Below are positions 1 to 6,148 of a DNA stretch of 7,948 nt, in pieces (within the stretch, counting starts at the first letter, position 1; each line of letters begins with the position of its first letter). Both the position numbers and the translations under genes were made by a program. The notes below the pieces were generated by a model that did not search any database, was not told the DNA's origin, and saw only the letters and a list, made by a program, of their open reading frames with translations. Source of the stretch: Spartobacteria bacterium (GTDB lineage Bacteria; Verrucomicrobiota; Verrucomicrobiia; Chthoniobacterales; Chthoniobacteraceae). The stretch lies in assembly GCA_025355595.1 (NCBI GenBank), contig JANXZI010000072.1:1-7948 (forward strand). The letters are read 5' to 3'.

Positions 1-1026
1 GGCCAGCACCGCCGCCAGCGGGTAGAAGGGCAGGTAATCCTGCCGGGTCAGCAGCGTCCAAAAGCTGTAGAGAGCCGTGACATAGAATCCTGCGACGAGA
101 AAAAGAAAAACCCGGCGCGCGGCCGGCGCGGAGTCGGGAGCCTTCCGGGCGATGACGGATGCGGCGAAGAGCAGGAAGGGCAGGGCGATCGGAAAGACCA
201 GACGAAGGTGCGTGGGATGATTCCGCTCATCAACCCCCGGCAGAATATTGTGCTGAATCACGCCGTAGAGGAATTGCGGCCAGGCGCCTTTCGCCGCAAA
301 AAAGAAACAAATGGCGGACGGAGCGATCAGCGCGCCCACGACCAAAGGCCAGGCCGAAACGAGCACGCGCGCCGCTTCCCGAAAAGCCAGCCGTCGGGCG
401 CAGACAAATGGCGTCGCGACCGCCGCGAGAATGCACACAGCGAAGAGCAGCGACGTCTTCATCGAAACGGTGAAGCACAATCCGAGCAGCAAGCCCGCGG
501 CGAAGCAGCGTGCCTTGGAAAGCCGCTCCGCGACCAGCACCGCCACCGAGCCAAGCCATAGCGGCGTCCACAGATTATCCGTCCGGTATTCCACCGAACA
601 AAAAAACCACCAAGGCAGCAGGCTGATGAACACGGCCGCCCAGAGCCCGACACGCTGCGAAAAAAGGCTCCGGCCAATGTGCCAGACGCACCCGAGCGAG
701 ACCAACCAGAGCGGCACCATCGCCGCCCGCATGAAGGTCAGGACATCGGTGCGTTCGCCGACGAGCGCGACGAGCGGCGAAAAGAGAATGTGGAAGAGCG
801 GCGCGTGGTTGTCGAAGAAATCGCGGTACTGGAGCAGCCCCTGCGTCCAGCCCCACGTCGTGTGCAGGTGCTGTGGCTCGTCGCTATCGTAGCGATAGCG
901 GACGATGTAGAAACAACGAAGGATGAAAGCCGCGACGAGCAACGCTCCCGCAAGCCATTTCTCACGCGCCGACAGCGAATCGACGCGGCATCCCGAGCCA
1001 CTCCTTTCTTTCTCCGAAAGACTCAT
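1..1026 (-). CDS. GT39/ArnT-like polytopic membrane glycosyltransferase, C-terminus beyond the window
   Basis: The minus-strand frame is open from an ATG at 1026 to the left edge, giving 342 residues with no stop. After a short polar N-terminus comes a hydrophobic helix (about 25-41), then a loop with D47, D49 and E50 (YDSDEPQHLH), a conserved FDNHAPLFH segment (71-79) and RTDNLW (148-153), followed by several more hydrophobic helices. An acidic pair after the first helix and a 'YRDFFDNHAPL' loop are typical of the dolichyl-phosphate-mannose mannosyltransferase-like family (PMT_2, GT39), which includes ArnT. These inner-membrane enzymes move a sugar from a polyprenyl-phosphate donor to lipid or protein acceptors on the periplasmic side. 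Family members usually exceed 450 residues, so about a third is missing at the edge. The acceptor cannot be told from sequence. No Shine-Dalgarno is visible before the ATG. The gene follows the pnp fragment after an 85-bp gap containing a hairpin, so it probably has its own promoter. Confidence 0.8.
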   Translation of the reverse strand, partial: MSLSEKERSGSGCRVDSLSAREKWLAGALLVAAFILRCFYIVRYRYDSDEPQHLHTTWGWTQGLLQYRDFFDNHAPLFHILFSPLVALVGERTDVLTFMRAAMVPLWLVSLGCVWHIGRSLFSQRVGLWAAVFISLLPWWFFCSVEYRTDNLWTPLWLGSVAVLVAERLSKARCFAAGLLLGLCFTVSMKTSLLFAVCILAAVATPFVCARRLAFREAARVLVSAWPLVVGALIAPSAICFFFAAKGAWPQFLYGVIQHNILPGVDERNHPTHLRLVFPIALPFLLFAASVIARKAPDSAPAARRVFLFLVAGFYVTALYSFWTLLTRQDYLPFYPLAAVLA

Positions 1027-1065
1027 TCGGCACTAACGGTGAAACCGCCTCGGAACGGCAACGTG

Positions 1066-1095
1066 GCCGCCGCTTCCAATCACGGAAGCGGCGGC
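1066..1095 (-). terminator. 12-bp perfect hairpin downstream of the pnp fragment
   Basis: GCCGCCGCTTCC (1066-1077) and its exact complement GGAAGCGGCGGC (1084-1095) flank a 6-base loop. The stem lies 17 bases beyond the TAA stop of the pnp fragment and before the glycosyltransferase start, where an end-of-transcript stem-loop is expected. Neither strand has a run of T after the stem. It may therefore act as an RNA 3'-end stabiliser or a weak terminator rather than a classical intrinsic terminator. Confidence 0.55.
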
Positions 1096-1111
1096 TGAAG
1101 TTGCAGCGCCT

Positions 1112-1906
1112 TTAGGCGTGAGCCGGAGTCGGCGCGGTCTGCGCGGCTTCGCCACGCTCTTTCATCGCGGCTTTCCGCGAGAGTTTCACGCGGCCTTTTT
1201 CATCGACGCCGATGCACTTGACCCAGATGACGTCGCCTTGCTTGACCACGTCTTCGACGCGGTTGACGCGGAAGTCGGCGAGTTCGCTGATGTGAACCAT
1301 TCCGTCTTTGCCGGGCAGCACTTCGACGAAGCAGCCGAATTCTTTGATCGTGACGACGCGGCCCTGATACATCTCGCCGACGCCGATCTCCTTGGTCATG
1401 CCTTCGATGATCTGCTTGGCGCGGAGGAGTGAGTCCCCGTTGTTCGAGTAGATGTGCACGGAGCCGTCGTCCTCGATATTAATCTCAGCGCCCGTCTCGG
1501 CGACGATGCCTTTGATCGTCTTGCCGCCGGGGCCGATGATGAGGCCGATCTTGTCGGGGTTGATTTTGATCGTCTCGATGCGCGGGGCGTAGGGCGACGT
1601 CTCCGTGCGGGGCGCGGCGATGCAGGTGGCCATGATGTCGAGAATCTTCATGCGCAGGTCGCGGGCCTGATAGACGGCTTCGGTCATGATCTTGTGCGAG
1701 ACGCCGGGGAGCTTCAGGTCGAGCTGGAAGCCGGTGACGCCTTCGCGCGTGCCGCAGAGCTTGAAGTCCATGTCGCCGAAGTGATCCTCGCTGCCGATGA
1801 TGTCGGCGAGCGTGGTGTAGCGCTTGAGCGTTTCACCTTCAAACTCGGTGACGAGGCCGACGCTGATGCCGGCGACGGGGGTCTTGATCGGCACGCCCGC
1901 ATCCAT
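1112..1906 (-). pseudogene. pnp: 3' fragment of polyribonucleotide nucleotidyltransferase (PNPase): end of second RNase PH core, KH and S1 domains
   Basis: The 264-residue frame begins MDAGVPIK and matches PNPase from the middle of the second RNase PH-like core. It keeps the catalytic-site GDMDFK motif (residues 44-49), the linker helix region, a KH domain with the GPGG loop in IGLIIGPGGKTIK (about 119-131), and an S1 domain starting near GEMYQGRVV (about 177) with GCFVEV and DGMVHISEL. Full PNPase is about 700 residues, so roughly the first 430-450 are absent, including the first RNase PH domain and the phosphate-binding serine loop that precedes LALMDAGVP. The frame upstream reads only TADAHGGPV and then meets the nhaR stop codon at 1943-1945; neither other minus frame carries the missing part. 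The C-terminus is intact. PNPase degrades RNA 3' to 5' using phosphate, and this fragment cannot do so alone. It could be a dead duplicate, a broken sole copy, or an assembly join. Translation as a stand-alone KH-S1 RNA-binding protein is possible, but no ribosome binding site is visible. Confidence 0.8.
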
Positions 1907-1942
1907 GAGCGCGAGGACGGGGCCGCCGTGCGCGTCCGCGGT

Positions 1943-2842
1943 TCAGGCAAAGAGTCTGGATTGCGCATGCTCGGTGATGACGACGATGGCCGGATGTTTG
2001 AGCCTGCGCTCGGCGGTGATCGCGTAGAACTGGCCAGTGCATTGGCGGACGCGGCCAACCAACTTCCAGCCGTATTGCCGCGCTGCTCGCCTGGCGATCA
2101 CCGTATGGATCGGGACGAAACCCAGGCCATCGGTTGCGGCGGGGTGCATCAGGGCGGTGTCCTCAAACTCGGCGACGGTCCGCGGCCGGATGCCGAGCGA
2201 ATCGAACCAGGTCTCCAAGGCTATTCGGAAGGCCGTGTGCTCCGCCGGGAGCAGCGCCGGCGCGCCGTGCAGGGAATGCGGGAACTTTCTCCGGAGCTGC
2301 GCGGCGAGCGCGGGTGCCGCGCAAAAAGTCACGTCGCTCGTGCCGAGCGGGTGGTTGAAGGTCTTGAACTTCAGGGCACTCGATGCCGGCTCGTCGGCGA
2401 GCACGATGTCGAGGCGCTGCGCGGCGAGCAGCACGAGCAGCGCGTCCACTTTTCCCTCGCGGCAGACCATCTCCACGGGCGGCTGGAGATGGAACACCGG
2501 ACGGATGATTTCGTAGGCGATCAGCTTCGGCACCGAATCCGCCACGCCAACGCGGAAGCGAATCGGCCGCGTGCCGGCCTGGTGCTTGACGGTGTTCATC
2601 ATCTCGCGGCCGAGGGAGGAGATGTCGTCCGCGTACCCCATCACGACGCGGCCCATCTCGGTGAGCACTTTGGTGCGGCCGCTTTGCTGGAAAAGTTTTT
2701 CGCCGAGCGCCGCCTCCAGGGCGCTGACTTGCGCCGAGATGGAGGACTGTGAGACGTGGAGCTTCTCGGCGGCCTTCCGAAGACCGCCCTCCTTCGCCAC
2801 GGTCCAGAAGTAAATCAGGTGATGATAGTTGAGCCATTCCAT
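1943..2842 (-). CDS. nhaR: NhaR-like LysR-family transcriptional activator
   Basis: The 299-residue product starts MEWLNYHHLIYFWTVAKEG, matching the N-terminal helix-turn-helix of NhaR-type LysR regulators, with KAAEKLHVSQSSISAQ (about 23-38) as the recognition-helix region and LEAALGEKLFQQ after it. The effector-binding half carries the family pattern VGVADSVPK, later EFEDTALM and HPAIVVI, and the end SRLFA lines up with the end of E. coli NhaR (ALFSPAVR), so the gene looks complete. The longer reading to 2953 adds 37 residues with no family match, so 2842 is the better start. E. coli NhaR activates the Na+/H+ antiporter gene nhaA in response to sodium. Here no antiporter is in view; the divergent neighbour is an HPF/RaiA-like gene heading an operon of ion and membrane-stress genes, the probable target. 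The TGA stop is in frame with the following pnp fragment. Homologues in this type of organism may sense something other than sodium. Confidence 0.85.
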   Translation of the reverse strand: MEWLNYHHLIYFWTVAKEGGLRKAAEKLHVSQSSISAQVSALEAALGEKLFQQSGRTKVLTEMGRVVMGYADDISSLGREMMNTVKHQAGTRPIRFRVGVADSVPKLIAYEIIRPVFHLQPPVEMVCREGKVDALLVLLAAQRLDIVLADEPASSALKFKTFNHPLGTSDVTFCAAPALAAQLRRKFPHSLHGAPALLPAEHTAFRIALETWFDSLGIRPRTVAEFEDTALMHPAATDGLGFVPIHTVIARRAARQYGWKLVGRVRQCTGQFYAITAERRLKHPAIVVITEHAQSRLFA

Positions 2843-2972
2843 GCGATGGCAGACTGTTCCAGAAAACAGAAGGATATGGAAGGAACTTCGTATTAGTCGA
2901 ATCGGGCAAGTTGCCAGATGCTCGGGCAAGCGGACAGAAACGCGGCAAACCAAAAAATACAGACATCACATC
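2843..2972. promoter_or_regulatory. Divergent control region between nhaR and the HPF-led operon
   Basis: These 130 bases separate two start codons facing away from each other, the usual place for a LysR regulator to control itself and its target. The region is visibly richer in A and T than the flanking genes. It contains two copies of TCGGGCAAG and a short dyad near its centre, listed separately. I could not identify a convincing -35/-10 pair on either strand, and neither start has a clear Shine-Dalgarno sequence. Confidence 0.6.
2902..2930. repeat. TCGGGCAAG direct repeat with 20-bp period and overlapping dyad (candidate operator)
   Basis: TCGGGCAAG occurs at 2902-2910 and again at 2922-2930, exactly 20 bp start to start, about two helical turns. 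The first copy overlaps a perfect dyad, GGCAA-G-TTGCC (2905-2915). LysR regulators bind several same-face sites in divergent promoters, so this is a reasonable candidate for the binding site of the NhaR-like protein. The assignment is inferred from position and symmetry only. Confidence 0.5.
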
Positions 2973-3329
2973 ATGAAGCTCGAAATCAAACACTCCCACA
3001 TCACGCCCGACAAGGGTCTGAATCCCCGCGTGCGAAAGCAGATCCTGGCGCTGGCGCCGTTGCGCCAGATCGACAAGGCCATCGTCCGCCTGGCCCACGA
3101 ACACGAGGCGAGCCCGCCTTTCCGCGTCCATGTGCAGCTCGTGACGCCCGGCCCGGATGTCTTCGCGGAAGCGCGGGATCACACGCTGGCCGCGGCGCTC
3201 GACAAGGTGACCAGGCAACTCGCGGATACCATCGGCGTGCGCGCGGACAAACAGCGGGCGCGGCTCAAGGGCTATCTTCAGGCACCGCCGCGCACTGCAC
3301 GATCCAACGGCTTCGCACGAACCACCTGA
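2973..3329 (+). CDS. HPF/RaiA-family ribosome-associated (hibernation) protein
   Basis: The 118-residue product starts MKLEIKHSHI, the first beta-strand typical of the HPF/YfiA (sigma-54 modulation) fold. It continues with a helix (about 16-28), the strand IDKAIVRLAHEH (33-44), the strand FRVHVQLVTPG (50-60), and the final helix around ARDHTLAAALDKVTRQL (67-83), then a basic tail. The length fits the short HPF/RaiA class that lacks the long C-terminal dimerisation domain. Proteins of this family sit in the decoding channel of the 30S subunit and silence or protect ribosomes during stress or stationary phase. The ATG at 2973 is chosen because homology begins there; an in-frame extension to 2829 reads through the divergent control region and has no family match. 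It is the first gene of the plus-strand operon. The central region is less conserved than in E. coli HPF, so the family is firmer than the exact role. Confidence 0.72.
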   Translation: MKLEIKHSHITPDKGLNPRVRKQILALAPLRQIDKAIVRLAHEHEASPPFRVHVQLVTPGPDVFAEARDHTLAAALDKVTRQLADTIGVRADKQRARLKGYLQAPPRTARSNGFARTT

Positions 3330-3359
3330 GCAACCAATTCAAATCAAACCATCACTCCA

Positions 3360-3833
3360 ATGACCAAGACCATCGAACTCATCAGCAAACCAAACCCAAT
3401 GCTTGCGTCCTACATGCAATACGTCTCGGACGAGGGGATCGACTTTGACCGCTTCGTCGAGCAGGGAGGCCGGCTTCTCGGCGAGCAAGACTCCCCCAGC
3501 CTTGGTGGTGAACTCCCGGCTCTCCGCGAGAAAATCGAAATCCTTCGCAGGGAATATCCGCTGTTCGGGCGGCAGCTCGAGTTTCTCCTCGGCTTCCTCG
3601 AATCCGCAGGTGCGAAATCGCACGATCAGGCGCGAAAGGAAACGGTCTTTGCACTGCTGTACGCCGCGAAGGACATGGACATGATGCCCGATAACGTTCC
3701 GGGTGTCGGCTACCTCGACGATGCGGCAGTGGCGAAGGTCGTGCTTTCGCGGCACGCTGAAATCTTCGCGCGGCACTGCGCGGTGGAAGGCATCGAGTGG
3801 AGCACGCTTGCGGAGATCACGACCACCGCTTGA
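3360..3833 (+). CDS. DUF1232 (YkvA-like) domain protein
   Basis: A 157-residue protein beginning 30 bases after the HPF-like gene. Its C-terminal half carries MPDNVPGVGYLDDAAV (109-124), matching the 'PD-xx-P-xx-GYLDD' signature of the DUF1232/YkvA family, within a helix-rich segment (about 93-140). The first 90 residues are charged and look helical. Many DUF1232 proteins have a hydrophobic helix around this motif, but here the region is only moderately hydrophobic, so the protein may be soluble or peripheral. The biochemical role of the family is not known to me. Short spacing and common strand place it in the operon with the HPF-like and YugP-like genes. No Shine-Dalgarno is evident; the preceding A-rich stretch may serve for initiation. 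Confidence 0.7.
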   Translation: MTKTIELISKPNPMLASYMQYVSDEGIDFDRFVEQGGRLLGEQDSPSLGGELPALREKIEILRREYPLFGRQLEFLLGFLESAGAKSHDQARKETVFALLYAAKDMDMMPDNVPGVGYLDDAAVAKVVLSRHAEIFARHCAVEGIEWSTLAEITTTA

Positions 3834-3887
3834 TCCGGCTCCACGACGAACAGCCATGACATTCTTCACATCAACGAATCCGCCATT

Positions 3888-4583
3888 ATGAGCCCAATCT
3901 TCATTCTCCTTTTCGTCCTAACACTCGCGATTTCGCTCGGAGCGGCGTGGCGCGTAAAGCGCGTCTATCACCAGTACAGCCAGATGCCGGTTTCGTCGGG
4001 CGCGCGAGGCGTTGAGGTCGCCGCGCAGATCCTGGAACGCGCCAGCATTCACGACGTGGAAATCGTGGAGCACAATGAGATGCTCGGCGACCACTACGAT
4101 CCGATCCACAAGCGACTGGTGCTCTCGTCACAAAATTACCACGGCAACTCGGCGGCGGCGCTGGGGGTCGTAGCACATGAGTGCGGCCATGCGATCCAGC
4201 ATCAGATCGCCTACGCTCCGCTGAAATGGCGCATGGCTGCGGTGGGCGCAACGAACTTCGCCAGCCAGATCGTGATGTGGCTGCCGCTCCTCGGCATGTT
4301 CACCGGGCTGCTCTCCGGCTACACCGGGATGATGATCATGGCGGTGGCCTGGGGCGTAATCATGCTCTTCAATCTCGTCACGCTGCCCGTGGAGTTCGAC
4401 GCCTCGCGCCGCGCGAAGACGATTCTGAGCGGCATGGGCTTCGTGGGCACCGCGGATGAAGCGCTCGGCGTTCGCAAGGTGCTCGATGCGGCCGGGTGGA
4501 CCTACGTGGCCGCCTTCGTCACTTCGCTCGTTTACTTCCTCGCGCATCTCCTGCCGTTCCTCACGGGCCGCAACGACGATTAA
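3888..4583 (+). CDS. YugP-like membrane zinc metallopeptidase (Zn_peptidase_2 family)
   Basis: A 231-residue protein with an N-terminal membrane helix (about 2-20), a conserved GDHYDPIHKRLVLS stretch (67-80), and the zinc-binding HExxH motif as HECGH (97-101: H97, E98, H101). Two hydrophobic segments follow (about 122-142 and 146-165), then PVEFDAS with E169 as the probable third zinc ligand, and a C-terminal membrane helix (about 205-224). This arrangement and length match the YugP/PF04298 family of 'neutral zinc metallopeptidases', inner-membrane proteases whose substrates are poorly known. All catalytic residues expected from the motif are present, so the enzyme is probably active. It lies 54 bases after the DUF1232 gene and 51 before the TMEM14-like gene, consistent with one transcript. 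A role in membrane-protein turnover under stress is inferred from context. Confidence 0.88.
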   Translation: MSPIFILLFVLTLAISLGAAWRVKRVYHQYSQMPVSSGARGVEVAAQILERASIHDVEIVEHNEMLGDHYDPIHKRLVLSSQNYHGNSAAALGVVAHECGHAIQHQIAYAPLKWRMAAVGATNFASQIVMWLPLLGMFTGLLSGYTGMMIMAVAWGVIMLFNLVTLPVEFDASRRAKTILSGMGFVGTADEALGVRKVLDAAGWTYVAAFVTSLVYFLAHLLPFLTGRNDD

Positions 4584-4621
4584 CCGGGGATCTCCGCCTC
4601 CGCGTGAACAGCGCCAGATGC

Positions 4622-4629
4622 GGGGAGGA
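4622..4629 (+). promoter_or_regulatory. Strong Shine-Dalgarno fixing the start at 4635
   Basis: GGGGAGGA ends five bases before the ATG at 4635. It favours this start over the second in-frame ATG at 4668. It stands out because most other starts in the window lack such a site. Confidence 0.75.
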
Positions 4630-4634
4630 ATCCC

Positions 4635-5063
4635 ATGAAAACTGACGCTCCATCCGCCGCTCCACCAATGAACACCAAGACCGCGGGCTACCTCGTTTTC
4701 TATGGCGGCTTCCTCATTCTCATGGGGCTCGCCGGCTTCCTCTCGAACCCGGAGAAGGCAAAGACAGCGCTGATGTCTGGCGGCACCTTTGGCGCGATCT
4801 CGATCCTGTGGGGCGTGCTGGGCGCGCGCGGCGCCCGCTGGACTCTGCCAGCGGCAATGGCGACCACCAGTCTGCTGGTGGTCGCCTTCGTCTGGCGGGC
4901 GAGCGTGGGGTGGCTCGCGGTGTTCGACGGCCAGGCGGAAAAGCAGTTCGCGTCCGCCCTGATCACCCTGATGCTCGTCGCGTCGATCGCGATGCTGCTG
5001 AGGCTGATGAAGGCTCGCAAAGCCAGTCGCGCGGAGACGCCCACTCGACGAACAGGCGGCTGA
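4635..5063 (+). CDS. Small TMEM14-like four-helix membrane protein
   Basis: A 142-residue protein with a short polar N-terminus and four hydrophobic segments at about 18-36, 46-63, 71-90 and 107-125, ending in a basic cytoplasm-like tail (ARKASRAETPTRR). The first half, with its GYLVFYGGFLILMGLAGF and LMSGGTFGAISILWG stretches, resembles the glycine-rich helices of the TMEM14 family (Tmemb_14), which in bacteria are small proteins of unknown function. That resemblance is based on pattern and topology, so it is tentative. It sits in the middle of the probable operon between the YugP-like protease and the TerC transporter. A 12-bp perfect inverted repeat lies inside the gene. Confidence 0.65.
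   Translation: MKTDAPSAAPPMNTKTAGYLVFYGGFLILMGLAGFLSNPEKAKTALMSGGTFGAISILWGVLGARGARWTLPAAMATTSLLVVAFVWRASVGWLAVFDGQAEKQFASALITLMLVASIAMLLRLMKARKASRAETPTRRTGG
4859..4886 (+). repeat. 12-bp perfect hairpin inside the TMEM14-like gene
   Basis: GGCGACCACCAG (4859-4870) and its exact complement CTGGTGGTCGCC (4875-4886) flank a 4-base loop, TCTG. As RNA this is a tight, GC-rich stem-loop in the coding region (residues about 76-84). There is no T-run after it, so it is not an intrinsic terminator. It could be an mRNA processing or pausing site, or codon-level coincidence. Confidence 0.5.
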
Positions 5064-5167
5064 AAAACGTCACGCCATGCGAACGTTCCCTCATCTCCGA
5101 AGCGGCGCTGGCGCATTCGATGGAGGGCGGTTTCCCGCGCGAACCCGCGGCGGGGACCGTGACTTGA
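5064..5167 (+). other. Spacer before the terC/alx-like gene, no gene or known riboswitch recognised
   Basis: This 104-base gap is the longest inside the operon. I looked for the conserved parts of the manganese-sensing yybP-ykoY riboswitch that precedes alx and related TerC genes and did not find them. GGGGA at 5152-5156 is 11 bases from the ATG and is part of a GC-rich stretch that could pair with CCCGC at 5134-5138, possibly weakening initiation; this is inference. Confidence 0.4.
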
Positions 5168-6148
5168 ATGACCGTTGACCCGCTGTGGCTCTGGGGCGGC
5201 TTCACGCTTTTCGTCCTCGCGATGATGGCGCTGGACCTCGGCGTCTTTCACCGCAAGGCGCACGTCGTCGGCTTCAAGGAGGCGCTCGGCTGGACAGGCG
5301 TCTGGGTCACCCTCGCGATGATTTTCAACGCCGGCGTCTGGTATTTCTCCGGGCCGCAAAAGGCGCTCGAATTCTTCACCGGCTACCTCATCGAGTATTC
5401 GCTGAGCGCGGACAACGTCTTCATCTTCGCGCTGATTTTCTCCTACTTCGCGGTGCCGCCGCAGTGGCAGCACAAGGTGCTCTTCTGGGGCATCCTCGGC
5501 GCGCTCGTCATGCGCGTGATCATGATTTTCGCGGGCGTCGCGCTCATCAGCCGCTTCCACTGGATCCTCTACATCTTCGGAGTGTTCCTCATTTTCACCG
5601 GGCTGAAGATGATCTTCAAAAAGGACGAGGAAGTGCATCCCGAGCACAACCCGATCGTCCGCTGGTTCCGCCGGCTGGTGCCGGTGAGCAGCGGCCACCA
5701 CGAGGACAAGCTCGTCGTCCGCGTGAATGGCCGGCTCATGGCCACGCCGCTCATGGTCGTGCTCGTCTGCGTGGAAGTGACCGACGTGATCTTCGCCGTT
5801 GATTCCATTCCCGCGATCTTCGCCGTCACGCTCGATCCCTTCATCATCTACACCTCAAACGTCTTCGCCATCATGGGCCTGCGCTCGCTCTACTTCGTGC
5901 TCGGCGGGATGATGGGCATGTTCCATTACCTCAAGCTCGGGCTCGGTGGCGTGCTCAGCTTCATCGGCGTGAAAATGCTGCTCGGCCACACCGCGTGGAA
6001 AATCGACACGCTCCCGGCCCTGGTCGTCGTCGCCGCCATCCTCGCCGCGAGCATCGTCGCCTCGCTCGTGCATGCCCGCCGTGCCCGCGCGCCGGTGGGG
6101 AAGCCGGAGGAAAAGCGCGACCCCGTCGCGGAGGAAAGCATCCGATGA
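5168..6148 (+). CDS. alx: TerC/Alx family integral membrane protein (probable Mn2+ exporter)
   Basis: A 326-residue polytopic protein with the TerC family hallmarks: D23 in the first helix (MALDLGVFHRK), SADNVFIF (80-87), the long motif EVTDVIFAVDSIPAIFAVT (203-221), and NVFAIMGLRSLYF (231-243). About nine membrane segments are visible, split by a charged cytoplasmic loop (about 150-188). Length and layout match the Alx-type branch (E. coli Alx, 321 residues) rather than shorter forms. Alx and TerC proteins export manganese and probably other divalent cations; Alx is induced by alkaline pH and manganese in E. coli, and TerC members help secure metallation of exported proteins. The ATG at 5168 gives the family-typical N-terminus. 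The stop overlaps the next ATG by four bases (ATGA), so the two proteins are probably translationally coupled and may work together on cation balance. The C-terminal tail (KPEEKRDPVAEESIR) is hydrophilic. Confidence 0.9.
   Translation: MTVDPLWLWGGFTLFVLAMMALDLGVFHRKAHVVGFKEALGWTGVWVTLAMIFNAGVWYFSGPQKALEFFTGYLIEYSLSADNVFIFALIFSYFAVPPQWQHKVLFWGILGALVMRVIMIFAGVALISRFHWILYIFGVFLIFTGLKMIFKKDEEVHPEHNPIVRWFRRLVPVSSGHHEDKLVVRVNGRLMATPLMVVLVCVEVTDVIFAVDSIPAIFAVTLDPFIIYTSNVFAIMGLRSLYFVLGGMMGMFHYLKLGLGGVLSFIGVKMLLGHTAWKIDTLPALVVVAAILAASIVASLVHARRARAPVGKPEEKRDPVAEESIR
6130..6148 (+). promoter_or_regulatory. Shine-Dalgarno and ATGA stop-start overlap coupling terC/alx to the CNNM-type gene
   Basis: GGAGGA (6130-6135) lies nine bases before the ATG at 6145, and the TGA of the TerC-type gene (6146-6148) overlaps that ATG. 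This decides the start of the downstream gene, since the in-frame ATG at 5995 lies deep inside the TerC-type gene and adds an arginine-rich out-of-frame translation. Confidence 0.8.

Noticed and set aside
311..892. Plus-strand frame of 193 residues in the left part
   Set aside because: The opposite strand carries an uninterrupted glycosyltransferase frame with conserved motifs and membrane helices, so this is its shadow.
882..900. Inverted repeat CGCTATCG-TAG-CGATAGCG inside the glycosyltransferase gene
   Set aside because: It encodes the conserved RYRYDSDE region, and the 8-bp symmetry is explained by repeated RY codons; no sign of a regulatory role.
1454..2752. A 432-residue open frame on the plus strand opposite pnp and nhaR
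   Set aside because: It is the antisense shadow of two recognisable minus-strand genes; its composition is rich in D, R, G, A and E and shows no family motif.
2163..3218. A 351-residue open frame on the minus strand overlapping nhaR and the HPF-like gene
   Set aside because: It crosses the divergent control region and is out of frame with nhaR; the protein is arginine- and alanine-rich without recognisable motifs, as expected for a GC-rich shadow.
5064..5167. yybP-ykoY manganese riboswitch before the terC/alx-like gene
   Set aside because: The conserved junction sequences could not be found by eye; a covariance search would be needed to exclude a divergent form.
4700..5701. A 333-residue minus-strand frame opposite the TMEM14-like and terC/alx-like genes
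   Set aside because: Very charged, low-complexity translation (many H, E, D, R) opposite two membrane protein genes with clear motifs.
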